Source of the DNA: Pseudonocardia humida
Lineage (GTDB): Bacteria > Actinomycetota > Actinomycetes > Mycobacteriales > Pseudonocardiaceae
Reading direction: 5' to 3'
Assembly: GCF_023898865.1 (NCBI RefSeq)
Contig: NZ_JAGSOV010000053.1
Span: forward strand, 1-64,000
DNA: 64,000 nt
Each line of letters starts with the position of its first letter. Positions within the stretch are counted from its first letter, which is position 1. This document shows positions 57,293-64,000 of the stretch, piece by piece. Under the pieces are notes generated by a model. It made no database searches. It saw only the letters and a program-made list of their open reading frames with translations, and was not told where the DNA came from. Position numbers and translations under genes: made by a program.

Positions 57293-57820
57293 ATGACGAA
57301 GCAGGCGCGACGAACGGCCGTCCTGACACTGCTGCTATTGGCGGTAGTCAGTGGGTGCGGTGGCTCAAGTCCGGTAGTGCCACCCGTACCAACCATCACG
57401 GACGTGCGGGACGCGGCCGGGGCCGATCCCTGCGCGCTGGTGACCCCGGAGCAGCTGGCGGGCGCCGGCCTGGGCGGGGCGGGCACGGCCGTACCCGCCG
57501 ACGAGGGTCCGCGCTGTCGCTGGCGCAGCGGCGCGGGCAGCCTGGACCTCACCCTCTACACCGACGGCGAGGGCCTGGCCACGATCGCGGCGAACAGCGA
57601 GCCGACGACCACCCGCGTCCGGCTGGACGGCTACCCGGCCCTGGAGACGTTCACCGGGCGGGGCGAGTTCTGCCAGTACGACGTCGGGGTCTCGGCGAGC
57701 CAGGTGGTGATGGCGGCCCTGGAGGCGCCGGACCCCGACTCCTGCGAGGTGCTGCAGCGCCTGCTGCCCGGCGTGCTGGACAACCTCCCGGCCCCCGGCG
57801 AGCCGGGGCCGGACCGGTGA
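57293..57820 (+). CDS. DUF3558 lipoprotein
   Basis: The 175-residue product has a lipoprotein signal (VLTLLLLAVVSGC). The mature part has the DUF3558 pattern: DPCALVTPEQLAGAGLG, CRWRSGAGSLDLTLYTDG and a paired late cysteine segment (FCQYDVGV then DSCEVLQRLLPGVL). The cysteines probably form disulfides outside the cell. ATG 57293 follows GGGGGAGCAAGGGG. Its stop overlaps the GTG of iniC (GTGA), so it is co-translated with the dynamin. Confidence 0.85.
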   Translation: MTKQARRTAVLTLLLLAVVSGCGGSSPVVPPVPTITDVRDAAGADPCALVTPEQLAGAGLGGAGTAVPADEGPRCRWRSGAGSLDLTLYTDGEGLATIAANSEPTTTRVRLDGYPALETFTGRGEFCQYDVGVSASQVVMAALEAPDPDSCEVLQRLLPGVLDNLPAPGEPGPDR

Positions 57821-59337
57821 ACGCGCCGGTGGGGCCGTCGGCGACCGGCGGCGCGCTGACCGCGGCCGTGCGCGCCGTGCTGCACAAGACCGTGCCCCAC
57901 TACCAGGACGACCCGCGCACGTCCGCGTGGCTCAGCGCCCACCTCGCCCGGCTGGACGAGCCGCTGCGGATCGCCGTCGCGGGCAAGGTGAAGGCGGGCA
58001 AGTCGACGCTGCTCAACGCGCTCGTCGGGGAGCAGGTCGCGCCCACCGACGCCGGCGAGTGCACGCAGATCGTCACCTGGTACCGCGACGGGCGCGCGCC
58101 GCGGATCGTGGCGTTCCCCCGCTCGGGGGCGCCGGTGGCGCTGCCCGTCGACCGCCGCGACGGCGCCCTGGTCATCGACCTGCAGGGCCGCTCGGCCGAC
58201 GATCTGGACCGGATGGTCGTCGACTGGCCGTCGCAGAACCTGCGCTCCGCCACATTGATCGACACCCCGGGCACGGCGTCGCTGTCCACCGGCACGTCGC
58301 GGCGCACCGTGCGCTTCCTGCACCCCGACGACGACACCCCCACCGAGGCCGACGCCGTCATCTACCTGATGCGCCAGCTGCACGCCTCGGACGCGGAGTT
58401 CCTCGAGGCGTTCCGCGACCAGGGCGTGGCCAGGGCGGCCTCGGTCAACACCGTGGCGGTGATCTCGCGGGCCGACGAGATCGGCGGCGGGCGGCCCGAG
58501 GCGATGATCTCGGCGCGGGCGGTGGCGAGCCGCTACCGCACCGAGCCCGCGCTGCGCGGGCTGTGCCAGAACGTCGTCGCGGTGGCCGGGCTGGTCGCCC
58601 AGACCGGGCGCACGTTGCACCAGGCCGAGTTCGCCGCGCTGCGCGAGCTGGTCGCCGGCCCCCGCGAGGAGCTCGACGCGGCGCTGCTGACCGCCGACCG
58701 GTTCACCGCCGACTCCGGGCCGATCACCCGAGCGGCCCCGGGCCTGGAGGCCGCCCGGCGCCGGGAGCTGCTGCGCCGGTTCGGCCTGTTCGGGCTGCGG
58801 CTGTCGACGCTGCTGATCCGCCAGGGCCTGGACAGCCCGGCCGCGCTGGCCACCGAGCTGGTGCGCCGCTCCGGGCTGGAGGACCTGCAGCACGTGCTGC
58901 ACAGCCAGTTCGCCGAGCGCCGCGACCTGCTCAAGGCCCGCTCCGCGCTGCTGGCCCTGGAGCGGCTGCTGCGCGGCGACCCGCGCCCGGGTGCGGCCGG
59001 GCTCGTCGGTGAGGTCGAGCGGATCTTCGCGGGCGCCCACGAGTTCACCGAGCTGCGGCTGCTGTCCGCGCTGCGCTCGCGGGTCGTGGCGCTGCCCGCC
59101 GGGGTCGTCCCGGAGGCCGAGCGGCTGCTCGGCGAGTCCGGCGCGGCGGCCACCACCCGGCTGGGGCTGCCCGCCGACGCCGGCCCCGAGCACGTGCGGG
59201 CGGCGGCGCTGGACGCGCTCTCGCGCTGGCAGGACCTGGCCGAGAACCCCATGACCGCCCGCGCCGCCGCCGACGCCTGCCGGGTGCTGATCCGCACCTG
59301 CGAGGGGTTGCTGGTGGGCGCTGAGCAGCGGATTTAG
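57817..59337 (+). CDS. iniC: dynamin-like GTPase IniC
   Basis: The 506-residue protein aligns throughout with mycobacterial IniC (493 residues). It has LRIAVAGKVKAGKSTLLNAL (P-loop GKVKAGKS, residues 56-63), EQVAPTDAGECTQIVTWY (switch I Thr), IDTPGTASL (Asp149), VAVISRADEIGGG (G4-like) and FRQ-independent helical regions FGLFGLRLSTLLI and VLHSQFAERRDLLKARSALL. There is no membrane helix. In mycobacteria iniC is induced by isoniazid and ethambutol, and IniA/IniC remodel the envelope. It heads the dynamin part of the locus. Confidence 0.92.
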   Translation: MNAPVGPSATGGALTAAVRAVLHKTVPHYQDDPRTSAWLSAHLARLDEPLRIAVAGKVKAGKSTLLNALVGEQVAPTDAGECTQIVTWYRDGRAPRIVAFPRSGAPVALPVDRRDGALVIDLQGRSADDLDRMVVDWPSQNLRSATLIDTPGTASLSTGTSRRTVRFLHPDDDTPTEADAVIYLMRQLHASDAEFLEAFRDQGVARAASVNTVAVISRADEIGGGRPEAMISARAVASRYRTEPALRGLCQNVVAVAGLVAQTGRTLHQAEFAALRELVAGPREELDAALLTADRFTADSGPITRAAPGLEAARRRELLRRFGLFGLRLSTLLIRQGLDSPAALATELVRRSGLEDLQHVLHSQFAERRDLLKARSALLALERLLRGDPRPGAAGLVGEVERIFAGAHEFTELRLLSALRSRVVALPAGVVPEAERLLGESGAAATTRLGLPADAGPEHVRAAALDALSRWQDLAENPMTARAAADACRVLIRTCEGLLVGAEQRI

Positions 59338-59502
59338 GGCCGGGCGCCGGCCAGGTGCGGGATCACCCCCATCCCCACCCCCGCGGCGTTCGGCCCGCGC
59401 CCCGATGACCACGGGGGGTCACGACTTCTAACTTTGCGTCAGGCCGGTGAACGACAGCCGGCACGGCGAGTCCCCCGAGACGCAGAGCACCAGGAGCACC
59501 CG
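59338..59502 (+). promoter_or_regulatory. iniC 3' hairpin and promoter of the Gly-rich genes
   Basis: GGCCGG-GCG-CCGGCC (59338-59352) directly follows the iniC stop and may terminate transcription. TAACTT (59429-59434), in an AT-rich patch, is a -10 candidate about 70 bases before the first Gly-rich gene. CAGGAG precedes ATG 59503. Confidence 0.45.
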
Positions 59503-60435
59503 ATGCCCAGCTTCAACTTCGTCCAGAACCCCGACGTGATCAGCAACAACCAGCAGAGCGCGGCCGGTGGCGCCGGTGGCGCCGGCGGGTCCACCGGTGC
59601 GGCGATGAGCAACCCGGAGGTGCTGGCCAACGGCGCCGGCGGCAGCGGCGGCGGGGCGCAGGCCAACGGCGGCACCAACGACGCCGGCAGCGGCCTGGGC
59701 CAGGGCGCCGGGGGCAACGGGTTCGGCATCGGGGGCGACGGCGACGGCGGCCTGCTCGACCTGTTCGGCGGCGCCGGTGGCGCCGGCACCGGGACCGGCG
59801 GCTTCGGCGCCGGCTCGGGGGTGGGCGGCGACGCGGAGGGCGCCAACGCCGGAACCGCTGTCGCCGGCTCCGGCGGCGACGGCGCGTCGGCCACCGTGGC
59901 CAGCAGCGCGGCCTCGGGCGCCGGCGGCGCCGGTGGCGCGGGCGGGGCCGGCGGCAGCAACTCGGCCGACCAGGTCGTGAACACCACCGCCGACCTGGAC
60001 TTCACCGACTCGTTCACCGACGACGACGGCTTCGACCTCAAGGGTGCCGACGTCGAGGACGCGTTCAACCAGGACAACGACGGCGTCGACAACGCCGGCG
60101 GCATCATCAACAACTCCAACGTCGCCGACGGCGCCCAGTCCAACGTCGGCAACTCGTTCGAGACGACGACCATCACCGACTCGTTCAACACCGACGAGAG
60201 CGTCACCCAGGTCCTGCAGAACGTCGGCAACGACTACTCGGACAACTCCGAGACGATCTCCGGCTCGTTCAACGACCTGTCCCAGGACTTCGACATCGAC
60301 CTGGACGACGTGGGCAACACCGACAACTCGGTCGACGTCGGCGACATCGACAACGACCTGATCGACGTGGACGTCGAGGACGTGCTCAACGACCTCGACC
60401 TCGACGGTGACCTGGACCTGAACCTCCCCCTCTGA
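59503..60435 (+). CDS. Gly-rich / Asn-Asp-rich structural protein, paralogue 1
   Basis: The 310-residue protein has a unique start (MPSFNFVQNPDVISNNQQ), a glycine/alanine-rich half with GGAGGAGG and GTGTGGFGAGSGVGGD blocks, and an acidic C-terminal half rich in Asn/Asp/Ser. The latter includes DLDFTDSFTDDDGFDL, FNQDNDGVDNAGG, SNVADG, VGNS and GDIDNDL. There is no signal peptide, cysteine or membrane helix. The C-terminal module recurs in paralogue 2 and in the IniB-like protein. The composition suggests a self-assembling or phase-separating scaffold; this is inference. It follows iniC and precedes paralogue 2 by 45 bases. Confidence 0.75.
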   Translation: MPSFNFVQNPDVISNNQQSAAGGAGGAGGSTGAAMSNPEVLANGAGGSGGGAQANGGTNDAGSGLGQGAGGNGFGIGGDGDGGLLDLFGGAGGAGTGTGGFGAGSGVGGDAEGANAGTAVAGSGGDGASATVASSAASGAGGAGGAGGAGGSNSADQVVNTTADLDFTDSFTDDDGFDLKGADVEDAFNQDNDGVDNAGGIINNSNVADGAQSNVGNSFETTTITDSFNTDESVTQVLQNVGNDYSDNSETISGSFNDLSQDFDIDLDDVGNTDNSVDVGDIDNDLIDVDVEDVLNDLDLDGDLDLNLPL

Positions 60436-60480
60436 CCCGCCCTCCGCCACTCCTCCTCGCGAGAACAGGACACCGAAGAC

Positions 60481-61419
60481 ATGACCAACAACTACGGGCC
60501 CAGCTTCACCTTCGTCCAGGACCCGGACGTCATCAGCGACAACCAGCAGAACGCGGCGGGCGGTGCGGGCGGCGCCGGCGGCTCCACCGGTGCGGCCGTC
60601 AGCAACCCGGTGGTCATCGCCAGCGGCGGCGGCGGGGCAGGCGGCGTGGCCCAGGCCAACGGCGGCACCAACGACGCCGGCTCCGGCGCCGGGACGGGCG
60701 CCGGCGGCAACGGCCTCGGGGTCGGCGGCGACGGCGACGGCGGGCTGTTCGACCTGTTCGGCGGCGCCGGTGGCGCCGGCACCGGGACCGGCGGCTTCGG
60801 CGCCGGCTCCGGCGTGGGCGGCGACGCGACCGGTGCCGACGGCGGCATCGCGCTGGCCGGCTCCGGCGGGTCGGGCGCCACGGCCGGCGTGGCCAGCAGC
60901 GCGACCTCGGGCGCGGGCGGCGCGGGTGGCGCGGGTGGCGACGGTGGCACCAACTCCGCCGACCAGTTCGTGAACACCACCGCCGACCTGGACTTCACCG
61001 ACTCGTTCACCGACGACGACGGCTTCGACCTCAAGGACGCCGACGTCGAGGGCTCGTTCAACCAGGACAACGACGGCGTCGACAACGCCGGCGGCCTGAT
61101 CAACGGGTCGAACGTGGCCAACGGCGACCAGACCGGCGTCGGCAACTCCGTCGAGATCACCACGATCGACGGCTCGTTCAACACCGACGCCAGCCGCCTG
61201 ACCGTGCTGGACAACGTCGGCAACGACTACTCCGACAACTCGACCACGGTCACGAACTCGGGCAACGACTTCTCCACCGACTTCGACCTGGACCTGGAGA
61301 ACGTCGGCAACACCGACAACTCGGTCGACGTCGGCGACATCGACAACGACGGCATCGACGTGGACGTCAGCGACATCCTCAACGACGTCGAGGCCGACCT
61401 GCTCGAGATCGACATCTGA
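60481..61419 (+). CDS. Gly-rich / Asn-Asp-rich structural protein, paralogue 2
   Basis: The 312-residue product starts NNYGPSFTFVQDPDVISDNQ and otherwise follows paralogue 1 block for block. It includes an identical 50-base DNA patch (60760-60809 against 59766-59816), pointing to recent tandem duplication or gene conversion. Distinct details include DGGIALAGSGGSGATAG and SNVANGDQTGVGNSVE. The Asn/Asp module contains TNSADQFVNTTADLDF and DNDGIDVDV near the end. No signal or membrane helix is seen. A 17-bp hairpin follows at 61425-61464. Confidence 0.75.
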   Translation: MTNNYGPSFTFVQDPDVISDNQQNAAGGAGGAGGSTGAAVSNPVVIASGGGGAGGVAQANGGTNDAGSGAGTGAGGNGLGVGGDGDGGLFDLFGGAGGAGTGTGGFGAGSGVGGDATGADGGIALAGSGGSGATAGVASSATSGAGGAGGAGGDGGTNSADQFVNTTADLDFTDSFTDDDGFDLKDADVEGSFNQDNDGVDNAGGLINGSNVANGDQTGVGNSVEITTIDGSFNTDASRLTVLDNVGNDYSDNSTTVTNSGNDFSTDFDLDLENVGNTDNSVDVGDIDNDGIDVDVSDILNDVEADLLEIDI

Positions 61420-61424
61420 TCCAC

Positions 61425-61464
61425 CCGGGCTCCGGCCCCGCTCCCCGGCGGGGCCGGAGCCCGG
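61425..61464 (+). terminator. 17-bp perfect hairpin between paralogue 2 and iniB
   Basis: The arms 61425-61441 and 61448-61464 are fully complementary (CCGGGCTCCGGCCCCGC and its reverse complement) around TCCCCG. It begins 6 bases after the stop of paralogue 2. It should terminate or partly attenuate transcription before iniB. Confidence 0.75.
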
Positions 61465-61524
61465 TCCGCTCCACCCCCGATCTCGCCCGCCCCGACGGGC
61501 CCCGAACCCTGGAGGTGAACCACG

Positions 61525-62274
61525 ATGGACACCGTCAACGCTCTGATCGAGTTCCTGCTGGACCTGCTGCGCGACGAACAGGCCCAGGCCGAGTTCGCCC
61601 GGGACCCGCAGGGCATGCTGGCCCGGGCGGGCCTGGAGGGCGTCTCCGCGCAGGACGTCTGCGACGCCCAGCCGATCATCGCCGACCACCCCGGCGTGCG
61701 GTCGCAGCAGCACCACGACGGGTCGCGCCACCACGACGGGTCGCGCCACCACGACGCGCCCCACCGGCCGCGCCACGACGACGATGACGACCCGGTCCGC
61801 GAGATCCACCACGTGGTCAAGACCCACGAGGTGGACAAGCAGGTGATCGTCAAGCACGCGGCGCCCGAGTACAACACCTACAACGAGTACAACAACCACT
61901 TCAGCTACACCGACAACAGCATCACCGCCGACACCGTCATCCAGGACTCGTTCAACGAGGACAACGACGGCGTCGACAACAAGGGCGGCGTGATCAACGA
62001 CAGCAACGTCGCCAACGGTGACCAGGACGACGTGGGCAACTCCGAGGAGACGACCACCGTCACGGACTCGCTGAACGAGGACAACAGCGAGACCGACGTC
62101 GTCATCGACTCGGGCAACGACTCCAGCGACAACTCCACGACCGTCACCGACTCGGGCAACGACTCCAGCAGCAGCACGGAGGTCGACGTCAACGGTTCCT
62201 ACAACGACGACAGCTCGACGACCGTCGGCGACGTGGACAACGACGGCGCCGACGTGAACCTGGTCAACGCCTGA
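61525..62274 (+). CDS. iniB: IniB-like protein: IniB N-domain, His-rich linker, Asn/Asp module
   Basis: The 249-residue product starts with an IniB N-terminal-type helical domain (residues 1-58: MDTVNALIEFLLDLLRDEQA, then FARDPQGMLARAGLEGVSAQ). Next comes a His/Asp-rich stretch (HHDGSRHHDGSRHHD, then RHDDDDD) that could bind metal. The C-terminal Asn/Asp/Ser module is shared with the two paralogues upstream (DSFNEDNDGVDNKGGVINDS, GDQDDVGNSEETTTVTDSLN, SSSTEVDVNGSYNDDS). The Gly/Ala-rich body of mycobacterial IniB is absent; that composition is instead in the separate paralogues. GGAGGTG precedes ATG 61525. Confidence 0.8.
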   Translation: MDTVNALIEFLLDLLRDEQAQAEFARDPQGMLARAGLEGVSAQDVCDAQPIIADHPGVRSQQHHDGSRHHDGSRHHDAPHRPRHDDDDDPVREIHHVVKTHEVDKQVIVKHAAPEYNTYNEYNNHFSYTDNSITADTVIQDSFNEDNDGVDNKGGVINDSNVANGDQDDVGNSEETTTVTDSLNEDNSETDVVIDSGNDSSDNSTTVTDSGNDSSSSTEVDVNGSYNDDSSTTVGDVDNDGADVNLVNA

Positions 62275-62345
62275 TCGGGTCCCACCGGACCTGAACCCAC
62301 CCCGGACGCCGGACGCGGGCTCCGCCCCCGCCCGCGCCGGCCTCG

Positions 62346-62386
62346 GCTCCGCCCTCTCCGCCTCCCCGGGTCGGAGAGGGCGGAGC
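62346..62386 (+). terminator. 15-bp hairpin upstream of iniA
   Basis: The arms 62346-62360 (GCTCCGCCCTCTCCG) and 62372-62386 are perfectly complementary around 11 bases, ending 8 bases before the GGAGGA ribosome-binding site of iniA. It may be a terminator/attenuator or an RNA stem that limits iniA expression. Confidence 0.65.
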
Positions 62387-62405
62387 TGTACCCAGGAGGA
62401 AGCCC

Positions 62406-64000
62406 GTGGAGCTGCCCCGCTCGGCCAAGGCCATCGACCTGACGCTGGCCACGATCGCCCCCTACCAGCGCCCCGACCTGGAGGCCCGGCTGCGCCAGGC
62501 CCGGGCCCGGCTGCTCGACGACAAGGTGCGGGTGCTGGTCGTCGGGGAGTTCAAGCAGGGCAAGAGCCTGCTGGTGAACTCGCTGGTCAGCGCCCCGGTC
62601 TGCCCGGTGTACGACGACGTCGCGACCGCCGTGTCGACCGTGGTGCGCTACGCGCAGGAGCCGTCGCTGACCCTCGTGCGGCTGGCCGACAGCGGCGGCG
62701 ACGGGCCGCCGGTCGAGCAGCGCCACCCGCAGCCCGCGGTACCGCTGCACGAGCTGTCCGACGCGGTGGCCCGCCACGTCACCGAGCAGCAGAACCCGGA
62801 GAACCGCCAGGGCATCAGCCACGTCGAGGTCGGCATCCCGCGCCACATCCTGCAGGCCGGGCTGGAGGTCGTCGACACGCCCGGCGTCGGCGGCCTGAAC
62901 TCCGTGCACGGCGCGGCCACCATGTCCGCGCTGCCCACCGCCGACGCCGTGCTGCTGGTCTCGGACGCCTCCCAGGAGTACACCGCCCCGGAGCTGGAGT
63001 TCCTGCGCCAGGCCGTGCGGCTGTGCCCGAACGTGGCCTGCGTACTCACCAAGACCGACCTCTACCCGGAGTGGCGGCGCATCGCCGAGCTCGACCGCGG
63101 GCACCTGCGCTCCGCGGGCATCGAGGCCGAGCTGTTCGGGGTGTCGTCCACGATCCGCTGGCAGGCCGTGCTCACCGGCGACGACGCGCTCAACACCGAG
63201 TCCGGCTTCCCCGAGCTGGAGGCCTTCCTCGCCCACCGCGTCCTCGGCCAGGCCGACCTGCTGGCCCGCCGCTCCACCGTGCACGACATCCTCGCCGTCA
63301 CCGGCCAGCTCATCGACGGGCTGCGCTCCGAGGAGGCGGCCCAGCGCAACCCCGAGCAGGTCCAGGAGCTGATCGCCGAGCTGACCACGGCCCAGCAGCA
63401 GGCCGCCGCGCTCAAGGAGCGCTCGGCGCGCTGGCAGCACACCCTCAACGACGGCGTCGCCGACCTCAACGCCGACATCGACCACGACCTGCGCGACCGC
63501 ATGCGCGAGATCACCCGGCTCGCCGAGGAGGAGATCGACGAGGGCGGCGACCCCACCAAGACCTGGGAGCAGCTGTCCAGCTGGGTGCAGCAGCAGGTCG
63601 CCTCCGCGGCGTCGACGAACTTCGTCTGGGCCACCGAACGCGCCCGCTGGCTCGCCCAGCAGGTCGCCACCCACTTCGCCGAGGAGCGCGAAGCCCTCCT
63701 GCCGACCCTGCGCACCGAGGCCTCCGACGCCCTCGGCTCCGTCCGCGAGCTGCGCATGCGCGAGACCGAACCCTGGAAGCTCGCCCAGAAGGCCCTCACC
63801 GGCCTGCGCGGCAGCTACATGGGCGTGCTGATGTTCGGCCTCATCGGAACCATGGTCGGGCTGTCGCTGGTCAACCCGTTCTCGATCGGCGCGGGCCTGC
63901 TGCTGGGCGGCAAGACCATCAGCGACGAACGCCGCCGCATCATCACCCGCCGCCAGGGCGAGGCCAAGGTCAGCGTGCGCCGCTACGTCGACGACGTCAC
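62406..64000 (+). CDS. iniA: dynamin-like GTPase IniA (5' part, cut by the window end)
   Basis: The open frame runs to the window edge, giving 531 codons of an expected 600-640. Motifs are P-loop GEFKQGKS (residues 47-54), switch region DDVATAVSTVVRYAQEP, DTPGVGG (Asp157) and TKTD (215-218). The C-terminal part has GSYMGVLMFGLIGTMVGLSL then NPFSIGAGLLLGGKT, the membrane-inserting paddle of IniA. The match to mycobacterial IniA is continuous, including NFVWATERARWLAQQVA. GGAGGA precedes GTG 62406. IniA and IniC together are expected to remodel the membrane under envelope stress. Confidence 0.93.
   Translation, partial: MELPRSAKAIDLTLATIAPYQRPDLEARLRQARARLLDDKVRVLVVGEFKQGKSLLVNSLVSAPVCPVYDDVATAVSTVVRYAQEPSLTLVRLADSGGDGPPVEQRHPQPAVPLHELSDAVARHVTEQQNPENRQGISHVEVGIPRHILQAGLEVVDTPGVGGLNSVHGAATMSALPTADAVLLVSDASQEYTAPELEFLRQAVRLCPNVACVLTKTDLYPEWRRIAELDRGHLRSAGIEAELFGVSSTIRWQAVLTGDDALNTESGFPELEAFLAHRVLGQADLLARRSTVHDILAVTGQLIDGLRSEEAAQRNPEQVQELIAELTTAQQQAAALKERSARWQHTLNDGVADLNADIDHDLRDRMREITRLAEEEIDEGGDPTKTWEQLSSWVQQQVASAASTNFVWATERARWLAQQVATHFAEEREALLPTLRTEASDALGSVRELRMRETEPWKLAQKALTGLRGSYMGVLMFGLIGTMVGLSLVNPFSIGAGLLLGGKTISDERRRIITRRQGEAKVSVRRYVDDV

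Noticed and set aside
59503..61419. PE_PGRS-type proteins
   Set aside because: Glycine-rich blocks resemble PGRS repeats, but there is no PE N-domain, and the Asn/Asp module and ini context point elsewhere.
1..64000. tRNA or rRNA genes
   Set aside because: No cloverleaf with a proper T-loop sequence and acceptor stem, and no rRNA-like stretch, was recognised by eye on either strand.

Overview
The window is very GC-rich, with NNS codon bias and many GTG starts. This points to a high-GC actinobacterium, most likely Pseudonocardiaceae (Pseudonocardia-like). The gene content agrees: an iniBAC locus, an XRE(DUF5753)/DUF397 pair, an F420-type luciferase-like oxidoreductase, a CtaJ/DUF5130 pair, a YafY/WYL regulator and a rifamycin monooxygenase preceded by a rifamycin-associated element. 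No rRNA, tRNA, transposase, integrase or CRISPR array was found. The genus call is inference.

Layout. 0-16 kb is a dispersed surface-polysaccharide region: a GHL15-like lipoprotein, a GT39 membrane transferase, two separate phosphoglycosyl (WcaJ-type) initiating transferases, a GT2 with a FAD oxidoreductase, a Wzc-like protein with a degenerate P-loop, a Wzb-like tyrosine phosphatase, a methyltransferase, a short remnant resembling a GDP-fucose-synthase tail, and (at 36 kb) UDP-glucose dehydrogenase. 16-29 kb is accessory and partly decayed. It holds a MerR gene with an internal deletion, a frameshifted membrane gene, MOSC, DinB/YafY, Rox with its operator, XRE/DUF397, an AbiEi/DUF559-like gene broken by four single-base shifts, a TIR-STAND-TPR protein (candidate defence NLR) and a CU044_5270-like remnant.

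29-44 kb holds AraC/hydrolase, a membrane-patatin fusion, TetR/LLM, ugd, a two-component system, DedA, a large double-anchored lipoprotein, RidA and a GAF protein. 44-51 kb is a LacI-controlled sugar ABC importer with a GH3 glycosidase; a perfect-looking LacI-type operator sits in the divergent promoter. 51-55 kb has an EEP-family protein, CtaJ/DUF5130, and a response-regulator/histidine-kinase fusion pseudogene.

55-64 kb is the most striking part: an expanded iniBAC-type envelope-stress locus. A membrane-anchored Hsp70 with an 11-copy proline heptad repeat is divergent from DUF3558 lipoprotein-iniC-two tandem Gly/Asn/Asp-rich paralogues-iniB-iniA. The two extra proteins share a C-terminal Asn/Asp module with the IniB-like protein, and strong hairpins lie before iniB and before iniA. 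Separately, a 17-4-17 palindromic intergenic element with compensatory base changes occurs three times (about 3.2, 12.9 and 51.0 kb). Several single-base frameshifts and a 59-base pure G/C run at 46.2 kb raise the possibility of local sequence errors.
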